DNA from: Planctobacterium marinum
Lineage (GTDB): Bacteria > Pseudomonadota > Gammaproteobacteria > Enterobacterales > Alteromonadaceae
Reading direction: 5' to 3'
DNA length: 64,000 nucleotides
Assembly (NCBI RefSeq): GCF_020687805.1
Contig: NZ_JAJEWQ010000003.1
Coordinates: 795,736 to 859,735 of the forward strand
Below the pieces are notes generated by a model that searched no databases, was not told where the DNA came from, and worked only from the letters and a program-made list of their open reading frames with translations. The position numbers and the translations under genes were made by a program. Below are positions 28,701 through 36,649 of the stretch, one piece after another (within the stretch, counting starts at the first letter, position 1; each line of letters starts with the position of its first letter).

Positions 28701-31700
28701 GGCTGTGACAGTATCACCAACTTTATGGGTGCTGTTAGGAATACTCACCGCGGTGATAGTTGGTGCTGTGGTGTCTTGCACTGTGATATTAAATGTTTGC
28801 CCTGTTACAGAGCCTGAGTTTTGATCAGCAACACTAAAGGAGAAGCTATCGCTGGTATTTACCCCTCCGGCATGCACATAGCGCAAATAATCGTTATCAA
28901 TATCATCCTGAGTAAAGGTACTGCTGTTGCTCAGACTACTGTAATTGTTGCCATCTGATAACTGCAATGCACCTAAGGTAGGTACTGCGGTAACGGTATA
29001 GGTTATGTTGCTGGCCGCATCTTCTACATCGCTGGTTGAAAGCGCAGAGCTGCTTATTGTCAGATTGCTACCCCGCTCCACTGTTACACCTGTATTGGTG
29101 TCAACACTTGGCACATCATTCACCGAACTGACTGTTACAGATGCCGAATCACTTACTGTAGAGAAAGCCGACGTTCCACCAGTCGTGGATGTATCCGCCG
29201 TTGAACCTGCGCTGCCAGTAGATTTATCCCAGGCCCGGTAAGTGATTGTGGCCGAACCATTGTAATTTCCAGAAGGCACAAAGCGCACCTTGTGTGTGCT
29301 GGCGCCTGACAAGGTACCATCCAACAAGCGCGCCGCAGTTGATAAATCCACCGAGCTACCTGTAGTCCCAGAGAAGTTGTTCCAGGTGGTGCCATTGTCT
29401 GTGCTGTACTGCCAAACACCATTAGTGTTATCTACGGTAACAACGGCTATGGCTTCAACTGCCGAACCATCAACATCTGTAATGGAGGCGTCAGTGACCA
29501 TAGTGGCGACGGCTGTACCAGCGTTATTGGTATTACTGGAGTCATCGTCATCACCATCTGCGCCACTGCCATCATCATCACCCGCATCTTCGGTGATGGC
29601 TGTTAAAGCGGGAGATGCGGCTGAATTCAGTACCGGTGCATCATTTTGTGCAGTGACAGACACCAGAACCTGATTAGTACCCGTGCTATTAGCTGTACCA
29701 TCATTGAAAGTCCAGTCCAGGGTCACGCTGGCATCCGGCGCCTCTGAACCATTGCTGTAGGTGATGGCCCGCATTATTGAAGCAACAATGGCAGTAGTCG
29801 GGACATTGCTGGCATCAGAAAAGGTTAGGACCAGCGTACCACTACCGTTGGTGGTCACGGTACCGTACACCAGGCTACTGTAAGTCAGGTTGCCTGAAGC
29901 AGTAAGAGCGCCAAGCAGGCCGCTTGCAGCAAATTCATCATCTGCATCGGCACCACCATTGCGGGCAATCGTTAAAGTTGCCCCACTGTAGTTACCTGCT
30001 GCGGTATTCAGCGCATCAAGCTCAGTATCGGCAATAGCAACATTGTCGTCCAGCACCACCGCTGAGCCATTTTCGGTGAAGGCCGGGTTATTGTCGAGAT
30101 TAGAAAATACCGGAACATCATTGGCGCTTTCAAAGGTAATATCCGTATCACCACTATTATCTGACACTGCAAGAATGTTGAGGTTGCCGCCGGCACTATT
30201 TGACAAGGTAATAGCCACTTCAACGGCGCTGAAATCTGTGGCATCCGTATCTAGCTGCAATGTATTGGCGCCGTTAAAACGCACATTGGAAGTGGTTAGT
30301 CCGGTGACCCCGGTAACTTTAACTGTGTCCCCTTCAGACAAATCAGTAATGGTATCCCCTGTCAGGTCTGAGGCTGAACCACTGAAAGTATCATTACCAT
30401 CTGACCCCGTCATTGAATCTGTGCCAGCTCCGGGAGAGAGCGTGTCAGCGCCAGCACCACCATTTAAGGTGTCGTTACCGGCGTTACCATTAATAACATC
30501 GGCACCGTCTCCACCGGAGAGGTTGTCGCCGCCGGCACTGCCGTTGATAGTTTGAGAGCTGGCAGAACCGGTTACGGTAAAGCTGTCGCTGGCAGACGTA
30601 GTAACATTCAGTGTTTTTGTGCTTACATCAGAGGCAGGAATAGTAATAGTAATGCTACCGCCGCTGCCGGTGGAAAACGTTTCGATGGCTGTTAAATTTC
30701 CGCCTGTCACACTGCCGGTGGCAGTGAATGTTAAGGTATCAGTACCCGAGCCCGTAATGGTGCCGCTAAAGGCATTAAGCTGCGCCACGGTGAGTGTTAA
30801 ATCATTGGTGGCGCCATCAAGAGTTAAATTGGTGAATCCAGACAAAGTTGCTGATGCAATATCTGCAGTACCATCAACCACTAACGTGTTAGCTACATCT
30901 GTATTTGCGGTAAACGAACCGCTAAAGGTAGTTGCGCCTACGTTTAACGAGATAGCATCAGAAACTGAACTTGCTGTAAAAGTATTACTATTGTCAGACC
31001 CTACAGTTATGGTGCGAGAATCAGAACTATCATCTTCGATAGTATAAGTTTCTACAGTCGTCGAGTTAATTGTGAGGTCACCAGTCCCACTAATTGTAAT
31101 CTCCTCTCCGCCTACGCCAGTACCTGCAGCGACTATTGTGGCATTATTTAGTGCATTATATTGGGCAGCAGACAGTGTAACACTAGCCCCGGACGCCAAT
31201 GATAATGATCCTATGTCAGTAAGCGTTCCCCCAGAAACATTCGCCGAGTCTGCTAATAATAATATGTCTCCATTGGTAGTTTGACCTTCTAAGGTTCCGG
31301 TATAAGTGATACCAGGTACCGAAAATGTCACGGTATCAGAAGTGCTGGTAGCAGAGATATCGGTACCTGTATCGTTGCTACCCAGGGTAATCGTTCGGGT
31401 ATTTGATGTATCATCATTAACAACATAGGTTTCAACGGCTGCGCTGTTAAAGGTACTAATATCGCCGTCACCCGACACGGTGATTTGTTCTGTGCCTGGC
31501 GCGGTGACAGTCCCGGAAAAATCAGCAAGATCTGCGGCTGCCATTAATAAAGTGGCATCTGATGCCAGCGTCAGGTTTTCAAAGTTGCTCAGCGTAGCAC
31601 CCACGATATTCGTGTTATCTACAACACTTAAAGTATCTGTACCATCACCCGCATTTAATATCCCTGAATACGTCGCTGCGCCAAGCGTGAGAGTATCACT

Positions 31701-34700
31701 CCCTGTCGAGCCGGTAATATTTTGCGTTAGCGAACCTCCGCTGGTACCCAATGTGACAGAGTTCGCTACACTAAGCACGTAGGTTTCTATATCGGCATTT
31801 GCAGTGAATCCGTCTGTAGCAGCACTGATGGTAATCTGGTTAGTACCAGTAGCGGTAATAGTGCCTGTGAAAGCATCGTGCTGGTCTTCGGTCATCGTTA
31901 CCGAAGCACCGGAATCAACTGTCAGATTTTCTATATTATTCAAGGTAGCGGAGACGATGCTACTGCCATTGCCCATCTGAACAGTATCGTTTGTTGTTCC
32001 TTCACCCGTCAGAGTGCCCGCGAAAGATTGGGTGCCAATGTTGAAAGTCACGGCATCATCTGAAGAATTAGCGGTAATGGCTCCAGAGGTGTGCCCTGAA
32101 CCCAAAGTAATAGTGCGGGAATTAGTTGAATCGTCTCCCACCACATAGCCTTCGACGGCCGTTGTAGCAAGTGTGGTGACATCACCGTCATTATTCACAT
32201 TGATTGTTTCACTGCCATTGGCAGTAATTGTGCCCGAGAATTGTACTAGTTGAGTGGCGTTAACAGCTACCGTAGCACCATCTGCCAGTGTCAGGTTTTC
32301 GAAATTTGAGACCGTAGCGCTATCTACGTCAGCGCCATTTCCCAGACTCAAAGTGTCAGTGCCACTACCACCATCCAAAGTGCCTGTAGCAGTGAATGAG
32401 GTGGAAATAGTATCGGCAGAAGTACTTCCCGTGATGTTTTGCCCTGCAGCACCATGTATGATTGTCATTCCAGCGCCCAATACATAGGTTTCCACATCGG
32501 CATCAGCGGTGACTGAAGCATCGCCATCGGCGGAGCTAATCGTGATCTGATCAGAGCCTCCAGAGGCAGTTACGCCTGAAGAAAAGCCATCGTGCTGCGC
32601 TTCCGTCATGGTGACTGAACCAGTAACATCCACAGTTTCAAAACCGGCGATACTGCCGGCTGAGGCGATCGACGATCCTGTTGCCATTTGCAGAACATCA
32701 GATTGGCCTGAACCACCATCCAGATCACTGGTGGCAGATAGGGTAAACGTACCAATATTGATCGTCTGGCTGGCAGCATCTGAACCCGTCACATCCTGCC
32801 CTGACGCGCCAAGGGTAAACGTGTATACATCGTTTAACGTATAGGCTTCAATATCCGCATCACCGGTGATAGTATCGTCTCCATCAGAAGTACTTAGTGT
32901 GATAGTTTCGGTACCTGCGCCTGCGGTGATACCGCTGGTGAATCCTTCGTGATCGGTTTCTGTCATCGTGGCAGAAGCATCGTCATTTAGCGTCAGAGCT
33001 TCAAAGCCGGAAAATGAGGCTAAAGCCGTAAAATCCGCCGACTGATTAGTCGCGATAACAATGGTATCAGCGGTCGTCTCTCCAGCTGCCGCGGCTGTAG
33101 AGCCCGTCATATGCGAGCCGTCAGTTATGGTTAAAGTCTCATCACTGGAATCAAACGTGAAGGAGGGGCTAATATTTGTGGGCGTACCACCTGTGCTAAA
33201 CCCAGCTCCCGTCGTTGAAGCAGTGGTGAAACTTACCGTATGGGCAGTACCGGAGGTGTAAGTAGCCACAGAGCCGTTGGTGCCATTCCCATTGCCGGAA
33301 TCATCAACGATGTCTGTGCTGGCACTTAAATCTAACCTAAAGCTACCCTCACCTGAAGGTGTTACGGTAACCGTGTATGTGGTATCAGCAACCGCAGTAG
33401 CAATGCTATCAATGGACCCTGTAGCATCGCCTGTAACATTGGTGATCTCAAAATCACCAGTAGTTACGTTATTAGCATCTTCATTAAAAGTGACAGTAAA
33501 TGCAACAGAGGTGGCATCATCCGCACTGCTTTCGGTAATGGATTGCACCACTGGCGGAGAAACATCGGATGTTGTTTGGCTGACAGGACCTTCAGGTGAC
33601 GCCTGTAAATTAGGTGATGTCTCGTCATCTTCTGCTACAACATAAATATCGTATGCCGTGCCTTCTGCCAGGCTGCTCAATACAAGTGTGTCGGCAGCAG
33701 CAGTTACCGCCTTACTGTTACTCGCTGCTACAGTCACAGCACCATAATTAACTCCTGCCTTTACTTCGCTGGAACTTGGTGCCGTGGCTCCGTCTGGAAT
33801 TGCAATAGCGTATACGGTACCCGCTTCATTAATATCAACGTTTATTGTGATTGAAGTACCATTTTCAGATGCGACATTGGATGAGGAATCGTTCGTCGGT
33901 GCTGTAGCATCGGGAACAGTAAAGTTGTAGGTTGTAGTATCTGCAATACCTGCAAAGCTATTGCCCGCAGAATCATCGATAGCAGCAGCATCAATTTGAA
34001 TATAATAGCTGTCCTGCTCGGTCAAATCAGAGCTGGGATTAATAGTAAGCACGGCGCCGGTAATATCAATCTGACCATCACCAATCGCTATAGTGAAATC
34101 AGCATTATCCCCCGAGTCATAAATAGTCACATTACCGGAACCAGCGGCAATATTTTCATTAAACGTGATGACGAAATTAGAATCCGCAGAAACCGTTGTG
34201 TTGCCATCGGTTGGACTAAATGTGCTAATAGTCGGATTATTTGCGTCGATGGCATCACTACTCCCTGTAATGGCAGTGGTAAAGGTGTTACCAGCGGTAC
34301 CCGCAGAGTTGGTTAGCTGAACACTTTGAGTAATGTTGCTGCCAGCAGCAACATCGGTACCGCCATTTGCAACAGTAAAAGAAGCGGTGTAAGTAGTGTC
34401 ATTGGTTTTCGCTAGTGAGCCAAGTGTAAAACCATTAATATTCCCGCTGATACCACCAGAACCGCCTGTGAAATCATCGGTATTGGAATCCACAGTAATA
34501 GTGGCAGTAACGGAGTCACCAACCTTCATGGCGGTATCGGGTATTGATACCGCCGTAATATTTGGGGCAGATATCAAGGTAGTGATATTCAGGGCTGACG
34601 AAGGTGATGCCTGTAAATTGGGCGTCCCTTCATCGTCTTCAGAGACAACGTATACATCGTAAGCAGTATTCGACGCCAACCCTGTAAGATTGAAGGAACC

Positions 34701-35453
34701 AGAAAAAGGATCCCCACCTGTCGCCGAACTATTTGCTGAAGCTACTGTGGCTCCGGTGTAGCTTACCCCAGCCTTGACTTGAGCAGAAGTTGGCGCTGTC
34801 TCCCCATCGCCGATGGCAATAGCGTAGACGGTTCCTTGTTCGTTCAGGTCGAAATTGACTGTGGTTTGAGAATCAGTAGTTCCAGATACTGAAGGGCCTG
34901 AATCATTAGTTGGGGCATCGGAATCACCGCCACCAGCCGCACAGTTGTTCTGAGTGAAATAAGTGCCGCCATTGGATGAGGTACAGGTTGTCTCTCCAAT
35001 ACCGGCTGTTGTCTGACATGAACCGCCATGAAAACAAGAGCCTCTGCGTCTTCTGGAAAACTCAACCCTCTCTTCGCCAGATATCGTTGTTGCGATGGTT
35101 TCCAAGCTATTGAGTAAATTCTGTTCCTGCAAAAAATCTAAAGTTGCTTTTTTATGCCATGCTTCAGGATTATTTCCGGTTTGTTCATGATTTGCGGCAG
35201 ATTGAGCTTCTTTTCCATTTTCAGAATTGTTTTTTTTAAAAGCAGAAAACGGGGATTTTCTCGCAGCAAGGGTATTCTTTTCTTTAGCAACAGAAGGTGG
35301 TGTTGATACCCCCTGCACCATTTGACTATGATTGTAGGATAAAGTGCGTGCGACACGCTGAACAGAACGGCTCGTACTGGCGAAAGCCGGGGCAGCCAGC
35401 ATCCCTGGTAAAAGCAACCCAATGGCCTTAACGCGTAGTTTTTTATCATTCAT
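19761..35453 (-). CDS. Giant multidomain repeat surface protein with GlyGly-CTERM-like tail
   Basis: A 5,230-residue protein. A signal peptide (cleavage near AAPAFAS, residue 26) starts it. From N to C: a Cys-containing segment (about 130-180); FN3/Ig-like modules (180-760); seven tandem modules of about 110-125 residues (about 800-1600); RTX-type GGxGxD repeats (about 1638-1698); cadherin-like modules; two Calx-beta domains (about 2334-2574); more cadherin-like modules; ten He_PIG-type modules with the signature PxWxxFxxxTGxLxGTP, interspersed with cadherin types (about 3020-4220); a third Calx-beta (about 4490-4585); a DxDxDG calcium-binding stretch (about 4690-4720); a choice-of-anchor-U-like domain (about 4755-4905); three repeats with LANDTDVDGDTLTI; and a tail with SGG, one membrane span and basic residues, as in rhombosortase substrates. 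Likely a calcium-rigidified adhesin. Its ATG lies 2 bp after the TIGR03032 stop. Confidence 0.93.
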   Translation of the reverse strand: MNDKKLRVKAIGLLLPGMLAAPAFASTSRSVQRVARTLSYNHSQMVQGVSTPPSVAKEKNTLAARKSPFSAFKKNNSENGKEAQSAANHEQTGNNPEAWHKKATLDFLQEQNLLNSLETIATTISGEERVEFSRRRRGSCFHGGSCQTTAGIGETTCTSSNGGTYFTQNNCAAGGGDSDAPTNDSGPSVSGTTDSQTTVNFDLNEQGTVYAIAIGDGETAPTSAQVKAGVSYTGATVASANSSATGGDPFSGSFNLTGLASNTAYDVYVVSEDDEGTPNLQASPSSALNITTLISAPNITAVSIPDTAMKVGDSVTATITVDSNTDDFTGGSGGISGNINGFTLGSLAKTNDTTYTASFTVANGGTDVAAGSNITQSVQLTNSAGTAGNTFTTAITGSSDAIDANNPTISTFSPTDGNTTVSADSNFVITFNENIAAGSGNVTIYDSGDNADFTIAIGDGQIDITGAVLTINPSSDLTEQDSYYIQIDAAAIDDSAGNSFAGIADTTTYNFTVPDATAPTNDSSSNVASENGTSITINVDINEAGTVYAIAIPDGATAPSSSEVKAGVNYGAVTVAASNSKAVTAAADTLVLSSLAEGTAYDIYVVAEDDETSPNLQASPEGPVSQTTSDVSPPVVQSITESSADDATSVAFTVTFNEDANNVTTGDFEITNVTGDATGSIDSIATAVADTTYTVTVTPSGEGSFRLDLSASTDIVDDSGNGNGTNGSVATYTSGTAHTVSFTTASTTGAGFSTGGTPTNISPSFTFDSSDETLTITDGSHMTGSTAAAAGETTADTIVIATNQSADFTALASFSGFEALTLNDDASATMTETDHEGFTSGITAGAGTETITLSTSDGDDTITGDADIEAYTLNDVYTFTLGASGQDVTGSDAASQTINIGTFTLSATSDLDGGSGQSDVLQMATGSSIASAGSIAGFETVDVTGSVTMTEAQHDGFSSGVTASGGSDQITISSADGDASVTADADVETYVLGAGMTIIHGAAGQNITGSTSADTISTSFTATGTLDGGSGTDTLSLGNGADVDSATVSNFENLTLADGATVAVNATQLVQFSGTITANGSETINVNNDGDVTTLATTAVEGYVVGDDSTNSRTITLGSGHTSGAITANSSDDAVTFNIGTQSFAGTLTGEGTTNDTVQMGNGSSIVSATLNNIENLTVDSGASVTMTEDQHDAFTGTITATGTNQITISAATDGFTANADIETYVLSVANSVTLGTSGGSLTQNITGSTGSDTLTLGAATYSGILNAGDGTDTLSVVDNTNIVGATLSNFENLTLASDATLLMAAADLADFSGTVTAPGTEQITVSGDGDISTFNSAAVETYVVNDDTSNTRTITLGSNDTGTDISATSTSDTVTFSVPGITYTGTLEGQTTNGDILLLADSANVSGGTLTDIGSLSLASGASVTLSAAQYNALNNATIVAAGTGVGGEEITISGTGDLTINSTTVETYTIEDDSSDSRTITVGSDNSNTFTASSVSDAISLNVGATTFSGSFTANTDVANTLVVDGTADIASATLSGFTNLTLDGATNDLTLTVAQLNAFSGTITGSGTDTLTFTATGSVTGGNLTAIETFSTGSGGSITITIPASDVSTKTLNVTTSASDSFTVTGSASSQTINGSAGGDNLSGGDGADVINGNAGNDTLNGGAGADTLSPGAGTDSMTGSDGNDTFSGSASDLTGDTITDLSEGDTVKVTGVTGLTTSNVRFNGANTLQLDTDATDFSAVEVAITLSNSAGGNLNILAVSDNSGDTDITFESANDVPVFSNLDNNPAFTENGSAVVLDDNVAIADTELDALNTAAGNYSGATLTIARNGGADADDEFAASGLLGALTASGNLTYSSLVYGTVTTNGSGTLVLTFSDASNVPTTAIVASIMRAITYSNGSEAPDASVTLDWTFNDGTANSTGTNQVLVSVTAQNDAPVLNSAASPALTAITEDAGDDDGSGADGDDDDSSNTNNAGTAVATMVTDASITDVDGSAVEAIAVVTVDNTNGVWQYSTDNGTTWNNFSGTTGSSVDLSTAARLLDGTLSGASTHKVRFVPSGNYNGSATITYRAWDKSTGSAGSTADTSTTGGTSAFSTVSDSASVTVSSVNDVPSVDTNTGVTVERGSNLTISSSALSTSDVEDAASNITYTVTAVPTLGALQLSDGNNYSSLSNSSTFTQDDIDNDYLRYVHAGGVNTSDSFSFSVADQNSGSVTGQTFNITVQDTTAPTITAVSIPNSTHKVGDTVTATITVSSDADTYTLGASTVAGYTLGSLSKTNNTTYTATFTVSDGGTDYAAASAVPVSIVLTDSSANSNTAFTTAISQAGDAIYANTPDVTLSSDLTTIAEDGGVATITATLTNSLNNQWPEDIGFTLGFTGTATNTTDYTRSRSSITISAGNSSNTVTITGVADDLFDAASNETVIVSFDCIQTGAATLLSGQTQTITITDAESAPTVTLSVNNSSIDEDGGTTTATVTLSNATYQDVTVGLVYSGTATAAASGADYNNNASTSITISQGNTSADAATVITSVDDSDSEGDETIIIDVDSVSGGSAFEDTAQQVTVTISDDDNTAPVFSNLGGTANFTEDGSAVTLDSDATVADSENDALNSSNGNYTGSTLTIARNGGANTDDSFSVASGSQVAVSGTNLTNSIGDKFASYASSNGTMTVTFSGDLTTPTTALVNEVIQNIAYSNSSEDPITSVQLDWSFSDSQLSSTGVSNTTTVTITPVNDAPTLDNTQSPVLTAVTEDVADGDNVGTSVSAIVVNGSIDNIEAAQTTESIVVTQVDNSNGVWQYSTDNGANWNNFSSTTGASVDLTSTTSARLLSSSSANNKVRFVPDEHFNGNVSFTFRAWDEASGSNGGTADVSTTGGDSAFSSDTDSAILSITAVNDAPTIGTNLGLTVNEGGTGVITTTQLADSDPDDTGTGLTFTVTSAVSNGTLFLDADDDNTADSGEALTVNSTFTQQDLADGNIQYAHNGGETTSDSFVFSLADGGEDGATTLTNQTFSISVTSVNETPVITSSEVTSATEDTAYSYTISATDVDAGDSLTFAAPTLPTWLTFNASTGVLTGTPTNANVGSHSVVLTVTDTGNLSATQSFTITVINTNDAPVISSTAVTSATEDSAYSYTLIASDVDAGDSLTMAATTIPGWLSFNSATGVLSGTPTNDEVGSHAVVLSVSDTSSATDTQSFTIAVANVNDAPVITSASSISIDEDESTQVTVTATDVDSSALTWSITSEPALGVASITGSGTSATLSYNPNLNASGTDSLEITVSDGALSATQTITVIIASVNDRPAITGSPATSVNEGSRYSFTPVAVDNDGDDLTFSATNLPDWLALNSATGNIAGTPDAEDVGTHSNIVLSVSDGIATASLQAFSITVVNVNEAPVISGTPSALVEVDTPYSFVPQASDADGDTLSFSVENLPAWLTLDTATGALTGTPTSGDIAEYSGIVLTVSDGELSASLAAFSIEVIDPNVNVAPVVEAVIATTDEDVATEITLLGSDFNDDTLSYSVVTAPVNGTVEIINNIAIYTPVSNFNGEDSFTYQASDSLLTSEAAIVTITVNAVNDAPTITGEPATQVAFDSEYSFTPEATDIDNDSLTFSVTNLPDWADFDETTGLLSGVPAEQDLGTFADISISVSDGELEASLETFTIEVVDPDANTAPVATDSEIETNEDTPVTFTLEASDEDGDTLTYTITQQPVSGEIVVEGNSVTYTPNANVGDIQDTLRFSVTDGVDTSDEATVTIDIIAVNDAPEISGSPAMSVRVGMAYEFTPEASDVEEDTLTFTIENQPRWSSFDGNTGTLTGTPGTTDVGIYGNITISVSDGTDTAVLTGFNIEVLANSQPVISGVAVNAVEPGQSYSFTPVASDSDGDSLIFSIENQPEWATFDAETGTLSGIPGSDDIGIYTGIVISVSDGIDTVSLAAFDLEVCAVCGNVAPTISGLPATTVTEGVSYQFTPSASDVNGDTLTFSIVNQPAWTDFDSSTGTLSGTPGIADVGTTTGIVISVSDGEFSASLNAFSITVLEVNDAPVISGTPATSVFQNDEYRFTPTATDAEGDTLVFSIANRPAWAAFNTRTGTLRGTPVAANVGSYANVVIIVSDGQNSSSLESFTITVVARNNVPTISGSPRTAITQGNDYSFTPTATDIDGDSLTFSATGLPNWLSVNSATGALTGTPDLEDVGTTGSIILTVSDGTDSASLNAFTVTVTEANAVPVASNSSVTLDEDASVAITPAVSDGDGDALSFVVITDVQNGELNETASGWTYTPAANFNGSDSFVYQASDGESNSEQATISITVNSVNDRPVAVADSIVLEQNDAGIYLLDVLANDTDVDIATAGDALTLQGVQADFGNVSIVNNQIQFEPGLSFIGDVDLQYAIRDNARRSAQARVNLTINGVAGIGQPVLTVPDDLTVDADGLFTEVDLGVAEAVDADGNPLPVTLVRASNSFKPGTRKVFWRTEDSFGSVTTDSQVLNVNPLISLGKDKVVNEDSAVRMRVLLNGDAPVYPLTVNYTVGGTATVGEDHNAQSGSVTFSSGREQIITFNVFADDEVETNETITFTLNSDQNVGANNVSVVTISEANIAPEIRLMVSQSGDNRLTVAQDEGNVTISATVTDANRQDTVDTDWSSTGLSNLSDSPNQFLFDPAGVATGIYQVTLFASDDGDPILSNTADVYIEVVDTLAVLSDDLDTDGDLIPDSQEGYADSDGDGIPDYLDAIDDCNVVPEQASTQDGFLAESEPGVCLRQGSISALNSSNGVEVIVDETFVGRTGFNSRGESVKLQSAGLPEDPEATNIGGIFDFILYDLPEEGQIASIVLPQTRPVPSNALYRKYSVRSEQWTGFVIDDNNQIFSARGSKGVCPPPGSTRWVVGLTEGHWCVQLRVLDGGVNDDDGLVNGAIADPGGVAVVLAGNSLPDIQNDEAMMQWNTSIEIDVLANDTDVDGDTLTIESVDGSFGTAEITSGDTILYTPDSGFVGTEVLVYGVSDGNGGTGSGEVTITINGNRAPGARSDSATTTDDTPIEIDVLANDTDVDGDTLTIQSATVDVGDVAITANNTLLYTPADGFDGLATITYVVADSFGETDTATVSVVVDGNQSPQAMDDSVTTEYQTAVTISVLDNDMDVDGDTLTVVSAQASSGSVVINADQSLTFTPASGFSGTVAITYVISDGELTDEGTVSVTVAAKPVENVNVTKKSGGAVNLAWLLLLMLIGCYRLASSHRLRKP
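30360..30545 (-). repeat. RTX-type calcium-binding nonapeptide repeats within the giant gene
   Basis: About six tandem glycine/aspartate-rich nonapeptides (GGDGADVIN, GNAGNDTLN, GGAGADTLS and similar) form a short beta-roll predicted to bind calcium. It sits inside the protein rather than at the C-terminus, so it is unlikely to be a type I secretion signal. Confidence 0.85.
30620..33000 (-). repeat. Seven tandem repeats of about 330-385 bp within the giant gene
   Basis: The anchor motif, V/I-E-T/G/A-Y/F, recurs at DNA positions near 32845, 32480, 32147, 31775, 31425, 31040 and 30680, giving a period of about 110-125 residues. Each unit holds DTLxLGNG, xNFENLTL, a block like TMTEDQHDAFTGTITATG and an ITLGS segment. 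The copies have diverged at the DNA level but keep a shared register, which points to duplication followed by drift. Confidence 0.75.
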
Positions 35454-35455
35454 AA

Positions 35456-36649
35456 TTAATCTTCCACATAGTCATAAAGATGCTGATTTAGAACATCATC
35501 ACCAGAAGTTATTGCAGCGAAATGACCATCATTTATTACAGCAATATCGTAAATTTGGTTAACATCCCCGGTAAACTTTAATTCCGCGATTAATTCACCG
35601 GTATTGGCATTTAACAGCCAAACTCCACAAAACGTATCATTAAGATCAATAAAGTCTCTTATGGGCATGTAGGTTTTTCGTTCTGTCTCTCGCATGGCGC
35701 TTAAACCCACAAAAAGCAGCTCACCGTGAAAACACATTCCCCGGCAAAAACCCGGCAATGGTTTAAATACCTCAATATTTCCAGTTTCACGATGAATGCG
35801 CTTGATACAGGCTCGACCAGATTCGCAAAAATAGACATAATCACCATTTACTCGCGGTGAATGGGGCATATACAAGCCACTGGCCAATACCTGGTTAGTT
35901 TCAATATCAATAACTGCGCCATTCAACTCTCGCTCATACCAATCATCCTTAATGTCTTTTTGACCACAAGTCGTAACATATTTTGGCATTCCATTAAGCA
36001 TCGCCATGCCATTTAAATGGCAACGGTCTTCAGGTTTTAACGCTGAAATAAACTCAGGCTTCCAGTGAGCGATAAAATTATATTCAGGGTCGAGTGAGCA
36101 CAAACAGGAGAAGGCGGTATTGACTATCCATAATCGATCACTGCCCCAGGCTATGTCATGAATATTAATACGCCCGGTAGTAATAAATGCTCTTTGGGCA
36201 TACATGGCATCCGCAAGCTTTAATTCGCTTATTTTTTTATCTCGGCTTTCAATATATTTTGCGGCTCTTTGCGGATGCTTCTCATACAGCTTTCGGCTAA
36301 AAGTCTGCAAATTGTCGTAATGACCGTCTTTTATTTTGGGAAGAAAAAAGTCTGCACGCTTAAAATTAATAACCTGCGTCAGAGTCCCCAAGGTTAAGGT
36401 ATTTTGATCTACATGTAACCCCATGGGGCGTGGAAAGAACTCTAATTGTGTATTGAGTTCCCCGTCGAGCGCGCGAACCAGAATAAGTCTGTTAGAATCA
36501 TAGCTGGTCATAGCCAGTGTAATATTAAGGGCCTGCAAAATCTGAGGGAAATTGTCTGAACATTCGCTGGAAAAGTCTCTCAACTCTTCCAGGTCTTCTG
36601 AAATTTCATTTACAGAATCAGGTTTATGGTGTTTTGGCTCAACTTCCAT
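35456..36649 (-). CDS. TIGR03032-family protein, coupled to the giant surface protein
   Basis: A 397-residue protein recognised as TIGR03032 by the conserved run NIHDIAWGSDRLWIVNTAFS, followed by CLCSLDPEYNFIAHWKPEFI, EDRCHLNGMAM, YVTTCGQKD, SGLYMPHSPRV, LPGFCRGMCFHGELLFVGLS and RETER. The family looks like a beta-propeller but has no established function. There is no signal peptide, so it is probably cytoplasmic. Its stop codon is 2 bp upstream of the giant protein's ATG, giving translational coupling. This suggests a role in making, modifying or exporting that protein, but this is inference from linkage. Confidence 0.88.
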   Translation of the reverse strand: MEVEPKHHKPDSVNEISEDLEELRDFSSECSDNFPQILQALNITLAMTSYDSNRLILVRALDGELNTQLEFFPRPMGLHVDQNTLTLGTLTQVINFKRADFFLPKIKDGHYDNLQTFSRKLYEKHPQRAAKYIESRDKKISELKLADAMYAQRAFITTGRINIHDIAWGSDRLWIVNTAFSCLCSLDPEYNFIAHWKPEFISALKPEDRCHLNGMAMLNGMPKYVTTCGQKDIKDDWYERELNGAVIDIETNQVLASGLYMPHSPRVNGDYVYFCESGRACIKRIHRETGNIEVFKPLPGFCRGMCFHGELLFVGLSAMRETERKTYMPIRDFIDLNDTFCGVWLLNANTGELIAELKFTGDVNQIYDIAVINDGHFAAITSGDDVLNQHLYDYVED

